Shown here one piece after another: positions 8,318-16,658 of a DNA stretch of 64,000 nucleotides. The notes under the pieces are model-generated. The model did no database searches. It was not told the DNA's origin and saw only the letters and a list, made by a program, of their open reading frames with translations. Both the position numbers and the translations under genes were made by a program. The stretch comes from Crystallibacter degradans (GTDB taxonomy: Bacteria > Actinomycetota > Actinomycetes > Actinomycetales > Micrococcaceae): NCBI RefSeq assembly GCF_012952295.1, contig NZ_JABBCH010000012.1:80503-144502 (forward strand), in the 5' to 3' direction. The first letter of the stretch is position 1; each line of letters opens with the position of its first letter.

Positions 8318-9726
8318 CAGCGTTCTCCTGTCTTGTAGCTCTCAGCCACTGTTTCGGCGTACCGCTGCGACTGCCGCAGTGCTTCTTCAACGCTCTTTTG
8401 GCCTGCGATGGCGGCCGATATTTGCTGCGCTACGCGCGTTCCCAGGTCCTGGAACTCAGGAATGCCGACGAACTGCAGGCCAGTGTAGGGAACCGGCTTG
8501 GCCATGGAGGATTCCTGCGAAGCGCCGGCCATGGCGTCCAGAGTAGGCTCCGCGTACGCCTCCGATACTTCGGCGTATTCGGGAATATCATAGGTTGACA
8601 GCCTGCTGCCTGGCGGTACCCGCTCCCAGCTGATCTCCTCGCCTACCAGCTTGATGTAGTCGGGGCTGGTCATCCACGAGATGAAGTCCCACGCCGCATC
8701 CTTGTGCTCGCTCGCCGCCGGAATGGCCAGGGACCAGCTGTAGAGCCATCCTGCCGCTTCGGTTTCTTCCACCGGCGCAGGGGCGTACTTCGTTTTGCCG
8801 ACCACGAGCGAGGATTCCGGATCTTCCACACTGGAGACCATGGCCGTTGCGTCGTACCACATGGCCGCATTGCCTTGGCTGTAGCGCGTGAGGCAGTCAC
8901 CGTACCCGCTGGTGGCCGCACCCGGCTGGCCGTAGTCGCGGATCAGGTCAACGTAATCGGTAACCGCTGCCTCGACTTCCGGGGAGTCCAGGGTGGCGTT
9001 CCACTCCATGTCGAACCAACGTCCGCCGTAGGTGTTGATCACTGTGTTCAGCGGTGCCATCACTTCTCCCCAACCCGCCAGGCCGCGAAGGCACACGCCG
9101 GAGAAATCTTTGGCCGGGTCATGGAGTTCCTTGGCGAACCGGCGGATGTCATCCCAGGTGGGCTGCTCCGGCATGGTCAGGCCGGCTTCTTCGAACAGGT
9201 CCGCCCGGTAAGCCAGGAAGGAGGATTCGCCGTAGAACGGGACCGAGTGCAGGTCCCCTTCGTAGCTCAGCGCCTCGCGGATAGTCGGCACGAAGTCCTC
9301 CGGGTTGTACCCTTCGGTGGTTTCCGCATACTCCTGCAGGTTCGTCAGCCACCCGTTCTCCGCCCACATCGGGGTTTCGTAATTGGAGATCATGACGACG
9401 TCGAATTCCCCGCCTTCCGTCGCTACCGAAGCCGTGATCTTCGCGCGAGCCTCATTCTCCGGCAGGGAAACGAAACGGACATCAATATCCGGGTGCTGTT
9501 CCCTGAAGTTCTCCTGCAAGTTAATCGCGTCCTGCATCTGGGGATTGGAGACGATTGCCACCACGATTTCTTCTTTGCCGCCGCCGACCGCCCCGCCACA
9601 GCCTGTCAGGGCCAACAGCGCAGCGGAGCCCGCAGCAACGACCGCGAGCAGACGGCCTTTGCTGCGCCCGTCGGACCGGCCGGAATCCGGTTTACGTCCT
9701 AGTTTCATTAAGCCACCCTTGCTCAT
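8317..9726 (-). CDS. Polyol/sugar-binding lipoprotein of ABC transporter
   Basis: 469-residue extracellular solute-binding protein, family 1. A basic leader and hydrophobic stretch end in the lipobox LALTGC, so Cys43 would be lipidated after cleavage. The mature part starts with EEIVVAIVSNPQMQDAI, and the aromatic-rich SWEDIRRF/WLYSWSLAIP regions are typical of mannitol/sorbitol-type binding proteins. Two starts are possible: ATG 9726 (GAGGA about 7 nt upstream) or ATG 9708 (AAGGGTGG upstream). First gene of the leftward polyol operon; its start codon lies inside one of the repeated CTCATTTGAG boxes, which suggests tight repression. Confidence 0.87.
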   Translation of the reverse strand: MSKGGLMKLGRKPDSGRSDGRSKGRLLAVVAAGSAALLALTGCGGAVGGGKEEIVVAIVSNPQMQDAINLQENFREQHPDIDVRFVSLPENEARAKITASVATEGGEFDVVMISNYETPMWAENGWLTNLQEYAETTEGYNPEDFVPTIREALSYEGDLHSVPFYGESSFLAYRADLFEEAGLTMPEQPTWDDIRRFAKELHDPAKDFSGVCLRGLAGWGEVMAPLNTVINTYGGRWFDMEWNATLDSPEVEAAVTDYVDLIRDYGQPGAATSGYGDCLTRYSQGNAAMWYDATAMVSSVEDPESSLVVGKTKYAPAPVEETEAAGWLYSWSLAIPAASEHKDAAWDFISWMTSPDYIKLVGEEISWERVPPGSRLSTYDIPEYAEVSEAYAEPTLDAMAGASQESSMAKPVPYTGLQFVGIPEFQDLGTRVAQQISAAIAGQKSVEEALRQSQRYAETVAESYKTGER

Positions 9727-9807
9727 TTGAGATCCTCGCTACGCTCATTTGTTAAGTGACTTTAGTCATATATACTCATTTGAGCAAGAGCCGCGCGCTC
9801 ATTCGTT
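9722..9807. promoter_or_regulatory. Divergent promoter with two paired operator repeats
   Basis: Four copies of one octamer lie between the binding-protein and regulator genes: CTCATTTGAG at 9722-9731, CTCATTTGTT at 9744-9753, CTCATTTGAG at 9775-9784 and CTCATTCGTT at 9798-9807. They form two pairs, each a CTCATTTGAG followed 22 or 23 bp later by a CTCATTYGTT. An AT-rich patch with TATATACT between the pairs could hold a -10 element. The SorC-type regulator encoded alongside is the natural candidate to bind here. A similar pair precedes the mannitol dehydrogenase gene. Confidence 0.7.
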
Positions 9808-9827
9808 ACAAATGGAGGTTTTTTCGA

Positions 9828-10784
9828 GTGGCACAGCCTTCCGACGACAAACTCCTGGCCCACATCGGCCGGGACTATTACCTGGAGAACAAATCCAAGG
9901 TCGAGATCGCCACCGCCTATGGCATATCGCGCTTCCAGGTAGCCAGGTTGCTGGAGGAAGCCCGCGCCAGAGGGATTGTCAGGATTGAGGTTGCGTTTCC
10001 CCATGCCACTTCCGCCGTGGACACGTCGGCGCTCCAGCGGAACCTCGGAATCGAATCCGTGATCGTGACCGCGACCGGGTCTGATGACTCGCAAACACGC
10101 GACGGGATGGCGGAAGCAGCGGCTGAACAACTTATGAAGCGGACCCGGAAGGGCGCTACAGTCGGCATTTCGTGGTCCCGGGCCCTGGACCTTGCGGCCC
10201 GGCGTGTCACCGAACTGCCGGACTGTGACCTGGTCCAACTCGCGGGCGCCCTGCCCGTTCCCGGGAGCCGAAGTTCCATTGACCTGATCCGGACCTTGGG
10301 GGAAGTCACCCAGGGCAAGACCTGGCCGATCTGGGCTCCACTGGTGGTGGAGAACGCCGCGACGGCGGAGAGCCTGAAGCGGCAGCCGGAAATCTCGCAG
10401 GCGCTGGTCAAGGCGGATTCCCTGGACTTGGCGGTGGTTGCCTTGGGCGGCTGGAGGGCAGGCATTTCCACCGTCTGGGACCGGGTGGACAACGCCACCC
10501 GGCTCGCCGGTGTCGATGCGGGAGCTGTCGCGGAGTGCTCCGGACGGCTGATCAGCGCCGACGGCCAGCCGGTCCGGACGGCGCTGGACGAGTGTGTCAT
10601 CGCCGTAACGCTCGAACAGCTTCGGCAAACCCCGCATGTGGTTGTAGTGGCCCAGGGCGCAGCGCGGGCCGACGCGGTCCACGCAGCCATTCGGGCCGGG
10701 ATTGTGGGCACCCTGATCATCGACGAAGAACTCGCCTGGGCCCTTGAAGAACCGCTCCACACGAAGTCGGTGCCGAGCGCATGA
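9828..10784 (+). CDS. SorC/DeoR-like sugar-binding transcriptional regulator
   Basis: 318-residue regulator with an N-terminal helix-turn-helix (about residues 20-45, NKSKVEIATAYGISRFQVARLL) and a C-terminal sugar-binding domain with VGISWSRALDLAARRV and LVQLAGALPVPG, as in the SorC family that senses sugar phosphates. The GTG start at 9828 has GGAGG at 9814-9818; the more upstream in-frame ATG at 9756 lies inside the operators. Its gene overlaps xylB by 4 nt (ATGA), so regulator and kinase are one operon, divergent from the transporter operon. It most likely controls both operons and, from the shared boxes, the mannitol dehydrogenase at 14962-16446. Confidence 0.85.
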   Translation: MAQPSDDKLLAHIGRDYYLENKSKVEIATAYGISRFQVARLLEEARARGIVRIEVAFPHATSAVDTSALQRNLGIESVIVTATGSDDSQTRDGMAEAAAEQLMKRTRKGATVGISWSRALDLAARRVTELPDCDLVQLAGALPVPGSRSSIDLIRTLGEVTQGKTWPIWAPLVVENAATAESLKRQPEISQALVKADSLDLAVVALGGWRAGISTVWDRVDNATRLAGVDAGAVAECSGRLISADGQPVRTALDECVIAVTLEQLRQTPHVVVVAQGAARADAVHAAIRAGIVGTLIIDEELAWALEEPLHTKSVPSA

Positions 10785-12187
10785 GCATTGTTATCGGTGT
10801 GGATTCCTCCACCCAGTCCTGCAAGGTGCTCGCCGTCGACATCGACAGCGGCAGGATCGTATCATCTGCCTCCGCGCCGCATCCGGACGGCACCTCCATC
10901 AACCCGGAACGCTGGGATGCTGCATTGGACAAGGCTTGGAACGACGCCGGCATCCGGAACCTTGGCCAGGAAGTGTCGGGCGTCAGCGTGGCAGCACAGC
11001 AGCATGGCATGGTGGCGCTGGATGCGCAGAACCAGCCGGTCCACGATGCCCTGCTGTGGAACGACACGCGCAGCGCCGACGCGGCCGGACAAATGGTGAA
11101 AGAGATTGGAGCCCAGGCTTGGATCGACGCCGTCAACCTGGTCCCAGTAGCATCCTTCACGCTGACCAAGCTGGCCTGGCTCGCACAAAACAAACCGGCT
11201 CTGGCGGCCAAAGTCGCCCACGTCCTGCTACCGCATGATTACCTCAACTACCGTCTCACCGGGGAGTTCTTCACGGACCGCAGCGATGCGTCCGGAACGG
11301 CTTACTATTCCCCGGTCACCGGTGAATACCGGACAGACCTGCTCGAGCAATTCTTCGGCGCCGTCCCCGCTCTGCCGCCCGTGCTTGGTCCTGCCGAAAC
11401 CGGCGGGAATCTCTTGGACCGGTGGGGTACCAACCGGGCCGTAGCGGGCGCCGGTGCCGGCGACAACGCGGCGGCGGCTTTGGGGCTGGGCCTCAACCCC
11501 GGCGAAGTGGTGGTGTCCGTGGGCACCTCCGGAACGGTATTCACCTCGGCGGTGGAACCGGTCCGTGACCCCAGTGGCGCCGTGGCAGGCTTCGCGGATG
11601 CCACCGGCCAACATCTGCCGCTGCTGGCCATGATCAACTGTGCTCGGGTCATGACGGCGACGGCCGCAATGCTCGATGTGAACCTGCCCGAGCTGGACCG
11701 TCTGGCGCTGGCCGCGGCGCCGGACGCAGGCGGCCTGACCCTGCTGCCCTATCTCGACGGCGAGCGAACACCGAATCTGCCGGATGCCCGCGGAAGCCTG
11801 ACCGGGATGACACGGGAGAACATGACGCCTTGTAATCTGGCCCGGGCCGGCGTCCTCGCCGTTCTGAACTCGCTGGCTGATGCCCAGGAATTGCTGCGCG
11901 CAAAGGGCGTACCGGTGGACAAAGTGATCCTGATCGGCGGCGGATCGAAGTCACGCTCCTTGCGCCAGGCAGCTGCGGACATCTTCGGTGTGCCCGTGGA
12001 AGTGCCGGCCGCAGGTGAGTACGTGGCTCTGGGGGCTGCGCGGCAGGCTGCCTGGGCGGTGACCGGCGAACTGCTGGATTGGAAGCCGGTAACCGCTGCA
12101 GCCCATGAACCGGATCCGTTGGGCGGCTGGGGTGCAGAGGTGCGCGGACGTTACGCAGAGGCCAGGCAGGCGGTCTACGGTATCTGA
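10781..12187 (+). CDS. xylB: Xylulokinase (FGGY family)
   Basis: 468-residue sugar kinase that phosphorylates D-xylulose to xylulose 5-phosphate for the pentose phosphate pathway. N-terminal ATPase motif VIGVDSSTQSCKVLAVD, substrate region VAAQQHGMVALD and LLWNDTRS, GAGDNAAAALGLGL, VSVGTSGTVF and the C-terminal adenosine site ILIGGGSKSRSLRQ are all present. The QQHGMV and WNDTRS motifs favour xylulokinase over glycerol or gluconate kinases. Translationally coupled to the regulator. It completes a pathway in which xylitol or arabitol is taken up, oxidised to xylulose by one of the two dehydrogenases here, and phosphorylated. Confidence 0.9.
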   Translation: MSIVIGVDSSTQSCKVLAVDIDSGRIVSSASAPHPDGTSINPERWDAALDKAWNDAGIRNLGQEVSGVSVAAQQHGMVALDAQNQPVHDALLWNDTRSADAAGQMVKEIGAQAWIDAVNLVPVASFTLTKLAWLAQNKPALAAKVAHVLLPHDYLNYRLTGEFFTDRSDASGTAYYSPVTGEYRTDLLEQFFGAVPALPPVLGPAETGGNLLDRWGTNRAVAGAGAGDNAAAALGLGLNPGEVVVSVGTSGTVFTSAVEPVRDPSGAVAGFADATGQHLPLLAMINCARVMTATAAMLDVNLPELDRLALAAAPDAGGLTLLPYLDGERTPNLPDARGSLTGMTRENMTPCNLARAGVLAVLNSLADAQELLRAKGVPVDKVILIGGGSKSRSLRQAAADIFGVPVEVPAAGEYVALGAARQAAWAVTGELLDWKPVTAAAHEPDPLGGWGAEVRGRYAEARQAVYGI

Positions 12188-12723
12188 CCGCGTGCCCGCG
12201 GGGAGAACGTAGCGCACATGGTACACACTTGCCCCCTGACTCAGGTCAGGGAGATTCGACGAGCGCTTCCGCGGTGACGTATCCGGCGTTGGATATATCC
12301 GGAAGCAGAACTGGCACATGCCGTATCCAGGATGTGCGGAAAAACACTCGGCCTGACGTCACTCATCGAAATACCTCATGGAAAATTTGCCTAATTGGAA
12401 TTCCTGACGGTACGGTACCCGACTGATATGTGGGGAAGGTTTGTCAAGAGGCATAGATGAGCGGCTCCCAACTTCTTTGTCGGGGGCCGCTGCGTTGGGT
12501 ACCGTCCGGGCGTGGGGGCTGTCGTGCTGGCGAGTCTTGTTGTCGACTGCAGTGTCAGACTGATATGCGCGGATTGGTTACCGCATGACGATTATTCGGC
12601 CGGGGCATATCGCTGTCTAGCATCGAGCGTCAACGGTTTGGGCCGTTTGCTCATAGTCGGCTCTCGAGTTAGCCCCAAAATGCTGCCACGTCACGGCCGC
12701 CACAGCCCGGAGGCACGTTCTTG
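12188..12723. other. Non-coding stretch between xylB and the IS110 transposase
   Basis: No convincing gene. It holds a small hairpin just after xylB, CCCTGAC (12234-12240) / GTCAGGG (12245-12251), and a second one, AGCGGCTCCC (12460-12469) / GGGGGCCGCT (12482-12491), with one G-T pair. Neither is followed by a T-run. Base composition is lower in G+C than in the flanking genes (for example 12300-12440). Part of it probably is the right end of the insertion element, whose exact end I cannot fix because the family has no long terminal repeats. Confidence 0.5.
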
Positions 12724-14130
12724 TCAGGCCGCGTTCATGCGTTTCCCCTGCCCATGCTCGGGTTGTTGCAGGGGCGCAGCCAGAGACCAGCACCAGCCGG
12801 CAAGTTCCCGCGCGATTGCAGTGTTCGCCGTGACGGAGCGTTTCTTGCGAGCATCAAAGACTTCCCATTTGCGATGGAGGCGGTGGTTGCCTTCCAAGGC
12901 CCGGATCCGGGTGGACGGGCCGACCATTTCCAGTTGCCGCAGCAGCCGGACCCCGGGCCGGGCGTAGGAGCGCCGGTGCACCCAGGCCGCCTCGATGAGC
13001 AGCCTGCGGGCGTACTTGCTGCCGGCCTTCGTGATCGCCCCTGGTGCCGGGCTTGGCCCGAGGACTGCTCGCTGGGCACCAGGCCGAGGTAGGAACCGAT
13101 GTTGGCCCCGGTGAACCGGGTCCAGTCACCGATCTCCACGGCGAGCCCGAACCCGGTCGTGACCTGGATGCCGCGCAGGCACATCAACGCCTCGATCACC
13201 GGCGTGTATTCACAGTCCCTGGCAACCTCGGCGACGCGATGGTCAATGCGTTTGAGGTGCTCTGCCAGCAGTTCAGCCTGTTCCACGTCGGCCTCATAGG
13301 TGAACTGCAGCACCGGGGACTCGAAATGCTGCCGGTGCAGCCACACCCGGTGCTCCTGCGTCCATTTCGTTTCCTTCGGGTACCGGATTCCGTGCCGCAG
13401 CAGGACCGCGTTCACGTGCTGGCGGGCATGGGCCAGGTTCTTCGCTGCCCTGGCCCGCAGCCGGGACAAATCCCGCAGATCCTCCTGCGCCCGGGTCGGG
13501 ACCCGGACCTCGGTGACCTGGCCCAGGGCGAGCATTTCCGTCAAAATCCGGGCGTCGCGCCGATCCGTTTTGACCTTGTCGCCCGGTGCACGCAGCAGCT
13601 TCGAGGCCGCCGCCACCACACAGTCGACGTCGGCCTCGCGCAGGTACCTGGCCAGGACGTACCCGGTCGGTCCGGACTCGTACACGGCCTTCACCGGAGG
13701 TTCGAAGCGGCGGATCCATTCCAGCACCACCGCCGGATCCGAATCCATCTTCTCCTGAACCATTTCACCCGTCTCCGGGATCAACGCGCAGCCGACAACG
13801 CTGGCCGCGTGAACATCAAGCCCAACAAAAGTATGCTGGTACATAGCCGGGACCTCCCAAGATTCACATGTGGCACTACCAATGCAACTCTCACGAAGGC
13901 TCAAAGCCAAGGAGGTTGTTCACTGGCAATCCACGGGATGCTGTGACACAGAAGGCCCCGGCCCTCGCTGGTGGCAGCTGTCCTGCTGCCCGTCCGGATA
14001 TAGGCCCATCCCGCCGGGCAGTAGGCCCTGCGGCGCCGCCTCCCACATGACGGGAACCTGTCGGCATCAAGCCGGCGCCGCAGGACCGCACGGCGACAAT
14101 GGCCGCCCCGGACGGGCAGCAAACCCAGCC
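12600..14130 (-). mobile_element. IS110-family insertion sequence (ends uncertain)
   Basis: Inferred extent around the transposase at 12724-13844. IS110 elements have no long terminal inverted repeats and often no target duplication, so the borders given are rough guesses. The upstream (left-end) non-coding part at 13845-14130 is where this family carries its guide (bridge) RNA. The element sits between xylB and the DoxX/mannitol dehydrogenase genes, splitting what looks like one polyol gene region. Confidence 0.5.
12724..13844 (-). pseudogene. IS110-family transposase, frameshifted
   Basis: DEDD transposase of the IS110 family, about 373 codons if the frames are joined. The N-terminal RuvC-like domain is intact, with D10 in FVGLDVHAAS, the Glu in VYESGPTGY and the KTDRRDARIL motif. 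The C-terminal Tnp_20 part starts as GLAVEIGDWTRF and YLGLVPSEQSSG, then leaves frame. The expected continuation (GAITKAGSKYARRLLIEAAW, then HRRSYARPGVRLL to the stop at 12724) is found one base over, at about 13040-13048, where a G-run appears one G short. The start ATG at 13844 has GGGAGG upstream. The gene is therefore probably inactive, unless the shift is a sequencing error or is bypassed. Confidence 0.85.
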
Positions 14131-14324
14131 ACCCTCACCTCATATTGTCTAGCCAGCCCAACACAGGAGTCGTCAGGACTCCTCTTGGACGGATCGACCG
14201 GAGCTCGAGCCGAGATCCGCGGCTGGCCAGGGGCACCCCCGGCAACGCGCAGGACAGTGCGCGTCCCGTCATCCATGTAGCCCCGCCCACGGACAATTTT
14301 CCCCACTCCCCAGGAGAAATCACC
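13845..14324. other. Non-coding stretch upstream of IS110 transposase, possible bridge-RNA region
   Basis: No convincing gene in 480 bp. The most striking object is a perfect 12-bp inverted repeat, CCTGCGGCGCCG at 14027-14038 and CGGCGCCGCAGG at 14073-14084, with a 34-nt spacer. For a leftward IS110 element the left end and its guide RNA lie here. The rightward DoxX promoter must also lie in this stretch; GGACAATTTTCCCC near 14291 is close to its ribosome site. Assignment of the inverted repeat to the guide RNA is a guess. Confidence 0.35.
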
Positions 14325-14894
14325 ATGCAGACGGTACAAGAAACACCAGGAACGCCCAAAATGACAGCGGCAGCTCCCACCGCGGACTCCGCGCAAATGC
14401 GCCCGGCAGCACCCCAAAGGCATGCCCGACCGCTGGCAATATTGCGGATCCTACTGGGTTCTGTCTTTCTGTGGGCCTTTCTGGATAAGACCTTTGGCCT
14501 TGGATTCGCTACAGCACCTGAGAAGGCCTGGATCGCCGGCGGCTCGCCCACGGCCGGCTACTTGGGCAGCGTGAAGGGTTCGCTTGCCGGACTGTTCCAG
14601 CCGCTGGCTGGTGCGCCGGTCGTGGACTGGGCATTCATGCTCGGCCTGCTGGCCGTCGGAACCGCACTGGTTCTTGGCATCGCGCTCCGCGCAGCCGCTG
14701 TTGGCGGATCCGCACTCATGGTGCTGATGTGGCTCTCCTCGCTGCCGCTTAAGTCCAATCCGGTCATTGACGAGCACGTGGTCTACGCCGCGGCCATGAT
14801 CGCACTGGCCGCCACACACGCCGGCAACACCTACGGCCTGGGTCGCCAATGGTCAGCGCTGATGTCTTCCTCGTCCCTGCGCTGGTTGCGCTGA
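14325..14894 (+). CDS. DoxX-like membrane protein
   Basis: 189-residue protein with a cytoplasmic N-terminal 40 residues (Pro/Ala rich) and four predicted membrane segments, first one ILRILLGSVFLWAFLDKTFGLG. The FLDKTFGLGFAT and WIAGGSPTAGYL segments and the late HAGNTYGLGR motif match the DoxX/TQO-small-subunit-like family common in Arthrobacter. Biochemical role in this group is not established; relatives act in thiosulfate oxidation or redox stress. Start ATG 14325 is chosen because AGGAGA lies 7 nt upstream; the frame is open further upstream but without coding character. Confidence 0.75.
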   Translation: MQTVQETPGTPKMTAAAPTADSAQMRPAAPQRHARPLAILRILLGSVFLWAFLDKTFGLGFATAPEKAWIAGGSPTAGYLGSVKGSLAGLFQPLAGAPVVDWAFMLGLLAVGTALVLGIALRAAAVGGSALMVLMWLSSLPLKSNPVIDEHVVYAAAMIALAATHAGNTYGLGRQWSALMSSSSLRWLR

Positions 14895-14961
14895 TCGCAC
14901 CGGTTGCGCTGACAAAGAAGGAGTTTCCGGGACAGTGGCGCAACCGGGCCTGGCGCCCCAG

Positions 14962-16446
14962 CTACAACGTTCCGTCTTCAATCAGCGCCGCGACCGTAGC
15001 CTTCGCTCCGCGCGTCTGCAGCGACCCCAGTGCCGCCGCATAGGCCTCGACAAAGCGGGGCTCGTCAACCAGATCGCCGAAAACTTCCCGCTGCGAGATA
15101 AAGGCCAGCTTGTCCTCGCGGTTCCGTGCGGCAGCCTCCATCAGATGCTCCTTCAGACGGTCGACGACGACGAACGCCTCGCCGACCTCATCCGTTCCTT
15201 CCGCATAACGCGCCCAGCTGGCGACAATCGCAGCGGAACGGTGGATCTCGCCGTCGTTCTTCAGGTTTTCCTGGATGACAGGCACCAGCCATTTCGGAAT
15301 CCGGTCCGAGCTTTCCGCGCAAAGGCGGGCCAGGGTGTCCCGGACATGCTCGTTGGAGAAGCGCGCGATCAGCTTGTGCTTGTACGCGTCCAAGTCGATT
15401 CCGGGGACCGGATGGAGCGTGGCAGTTGCTTCCTTATCCATGTAGTCCAGTAGGAACTGCGCAAAAACAGGGTCTTGGCATACCTCGTGGGCGTACCGGT
15501 AGCCCGCAAGGTAACCGAAGTAGCACTGGCCCTGGTGGCTGGCGTTAAGCAGGCGCAGCTTCATCAGCTCGTACGGCTCCACGTCGTCTACCAGCTGGAC
15601 GCCGGCCGCTTCGAAGGGCGGGCGGCCCTGCGGGAAGTTGTCCTCCAGCGCCCACTGCTCGAAGTCCTCGCAGACCACCGGCCAGGCATCTTCGACGCCG
15701 AACCCCTCGGCAATGGCGGCGCGGTCTTCATCAGTGGTGACGGGCGTGATGCGGTCCACCATAGAGTTGGGAAAGGCAACGTTCGCCTCTATCCAGGCAC
15801 CCAGTTCGGGGTTCTTAAGTCTGGCGTAGGCGGTGAACATCTTCTTTGCGACGTCGCCGTTGCCCTGGATGTTGTCGCACGACATGATCGTAAACGGCGG
15901 CAGACCGCGCTGACGGCGCCGGGCCAAGGCTTCCGTCACCAGCCCGAAGGTGGTTGCCGGGGTGGCACCTGGCTCTAGATCGGCTGCCACAGCCGGGTTT
16001 CCAGCATCGAACTCCCCGGTCACATGGTGGAAGTTGTAGCCACCCTCGGTGATGGTCAAGGAGACAATGCGGACCTGTTCCGAGGCCATTTTTTCGATCA
16101 CCTCATCCGGATCTTCGGGAGCGAACAGGTACTCGATGATAGACCCGACGACCCGTCCTTCCCGGGTGCCGTCCGGGTTCTTGATCACCAGGGTATAGAG
16201 GCAGTCCTGATCATCCATGACCTTCTTCATGAGCGCGTCCCCGGGCAGAACGCCGACGCCGCAGATGGCCCAGTCCAAAGCCTCGCCTTGGTTCATTAGC
16301 CGGTCCAGATACATGGCCTGGTGCGCCCGGTGGAAGCCGCCGACGCCAAAATGGACGATGCCAGCAGTCAACTGCGAACGGTCATAGCTCGGCTTGACTA
16401 GTTGCGGGGGAAGATTTGCGAGGTTGCGCGCGTTCAGCGATGACAT
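14962..16446 (-). CDS. Mannitol 2-dehydrogenase (long-chain polyol dehydrogenase)
   Basis: 494-residue zinc-independent polyol dehydrogenase that oxidises D-mannitol to D-fructose and often D-arabitol to D-xylulose with NAD+. The Rossmann motif IVHFGVGGFHRAHQA is near the N terminus. Catalytic residues K296, N301 and H304 (MKLRLLNASH) and D231 (SMVDRITP) match Pseudomonas fluorescens mannitol 2-dehydrogenase with a one-residue offset. Start ATG 16446 has AAGGTGG upstream. Convergent with the DoxX gene. The promoter carries two TCATATGAGC boxes 23 bp apart, like those of the polyol transport operon, so it probably belongs to the same regulon. Fructuronate reductase is a less likely alternative. 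Confidence 0.9.
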   Translation of the reverse strand: MSSLNARNLANLPPQLVKPSYDRSQLTAGIVHFGVGGFHRAHQAMYLDRLMNQGEALDWAICGVGVLPGDALMKKVMDDQDCLYTLVIKNPDGTREGRVVGSIIEYLFAPEDPDEVIEKMASEQVRIVSLTITEGGYNFHHVTGEFDAGNPAVAADLEPGATPATTFGLVTEALARRRQRGLPPFTIMSCDNIQGNGDVAKKMFTAYARLKNPELGAWIEANVAFPNSMVDRITPVTTDEDRAAIAEGFGVEDAWPVVCEDFEQWALEDNFPQGRPPFEAAGVQLVDDVEPYELMKLRLLNASHQGQCYFGYLAGYRYAHEVCQDPVFAQFLLDYMDKEATATLHPVPGIDLDAYKHKLIARFSNEHVRDTLARLCAESSDRIPKWLVPVIQENLKNDGEIHRSAAIVASWARYAEGTDEVGEAFVVVDRLKEHLMEAAARNREDKLAFISQREVFGDLVDEPRFVEAYAAALGSLQTRGAKATVAALIEDGTL

Positions 16447-16487
16447 TGGAACCACCTTGTGAGCAGGGTTACTTTTCCGCCAATCTA

Positions 16488-16520
16488 TCATATGAGCCCC
16501 CGACAGCCGCTCATATGAGC
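16488..16520. promoter_or_regulatory. Paired operator boxes before mannitol 2-dehydrogenase
   Basis: TCATATGAGC occurs at 16488-16497 and again at 16511-16520, exactly 23 bp apart. The second copy sits in the perfect palindrome GCTCATATGAGC (16509-16520). Sequence (CTCATNTGAG core) and spacing resemble the pairs at 9722-9807 in the divergent polyol promoter. Predicted binding site of the SorC-type regulator encoded at 9828-10784. Confidence 0.65.
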
Positions 16521-16658
16521 GGCGGCATACACTGCAAACATATCCACCCAACATCTTCCGGCTGAAGGCTATGGGTTTACCCTCACGCGTTACGCAGTAT
16601 GGTGTGAGTCACAGGATGATTCTCAAGGCACGTCTAAGGGCGCTGAGGAGATTGAGGC

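Noticed and set aside
12724..13844. Programmed frameshift in the transposase
   Set aside because: IS110 transposases are single-frame proteins and no classic slippery A-run is present at the shift; mutation or sequence error is simpler.
12512..13946. Plus-strand frames across the IS110 element
   Set aside because: Antisense to the transposase.
14900..14947. Inverted repeat CCGGTTGCG / CGCAACCGG between DoxX-like and mannitol dehydrogenase genes
   Set aside because: A 9-bp repeat with a 30-nt loop and no T-run; too weak to call a terminator.
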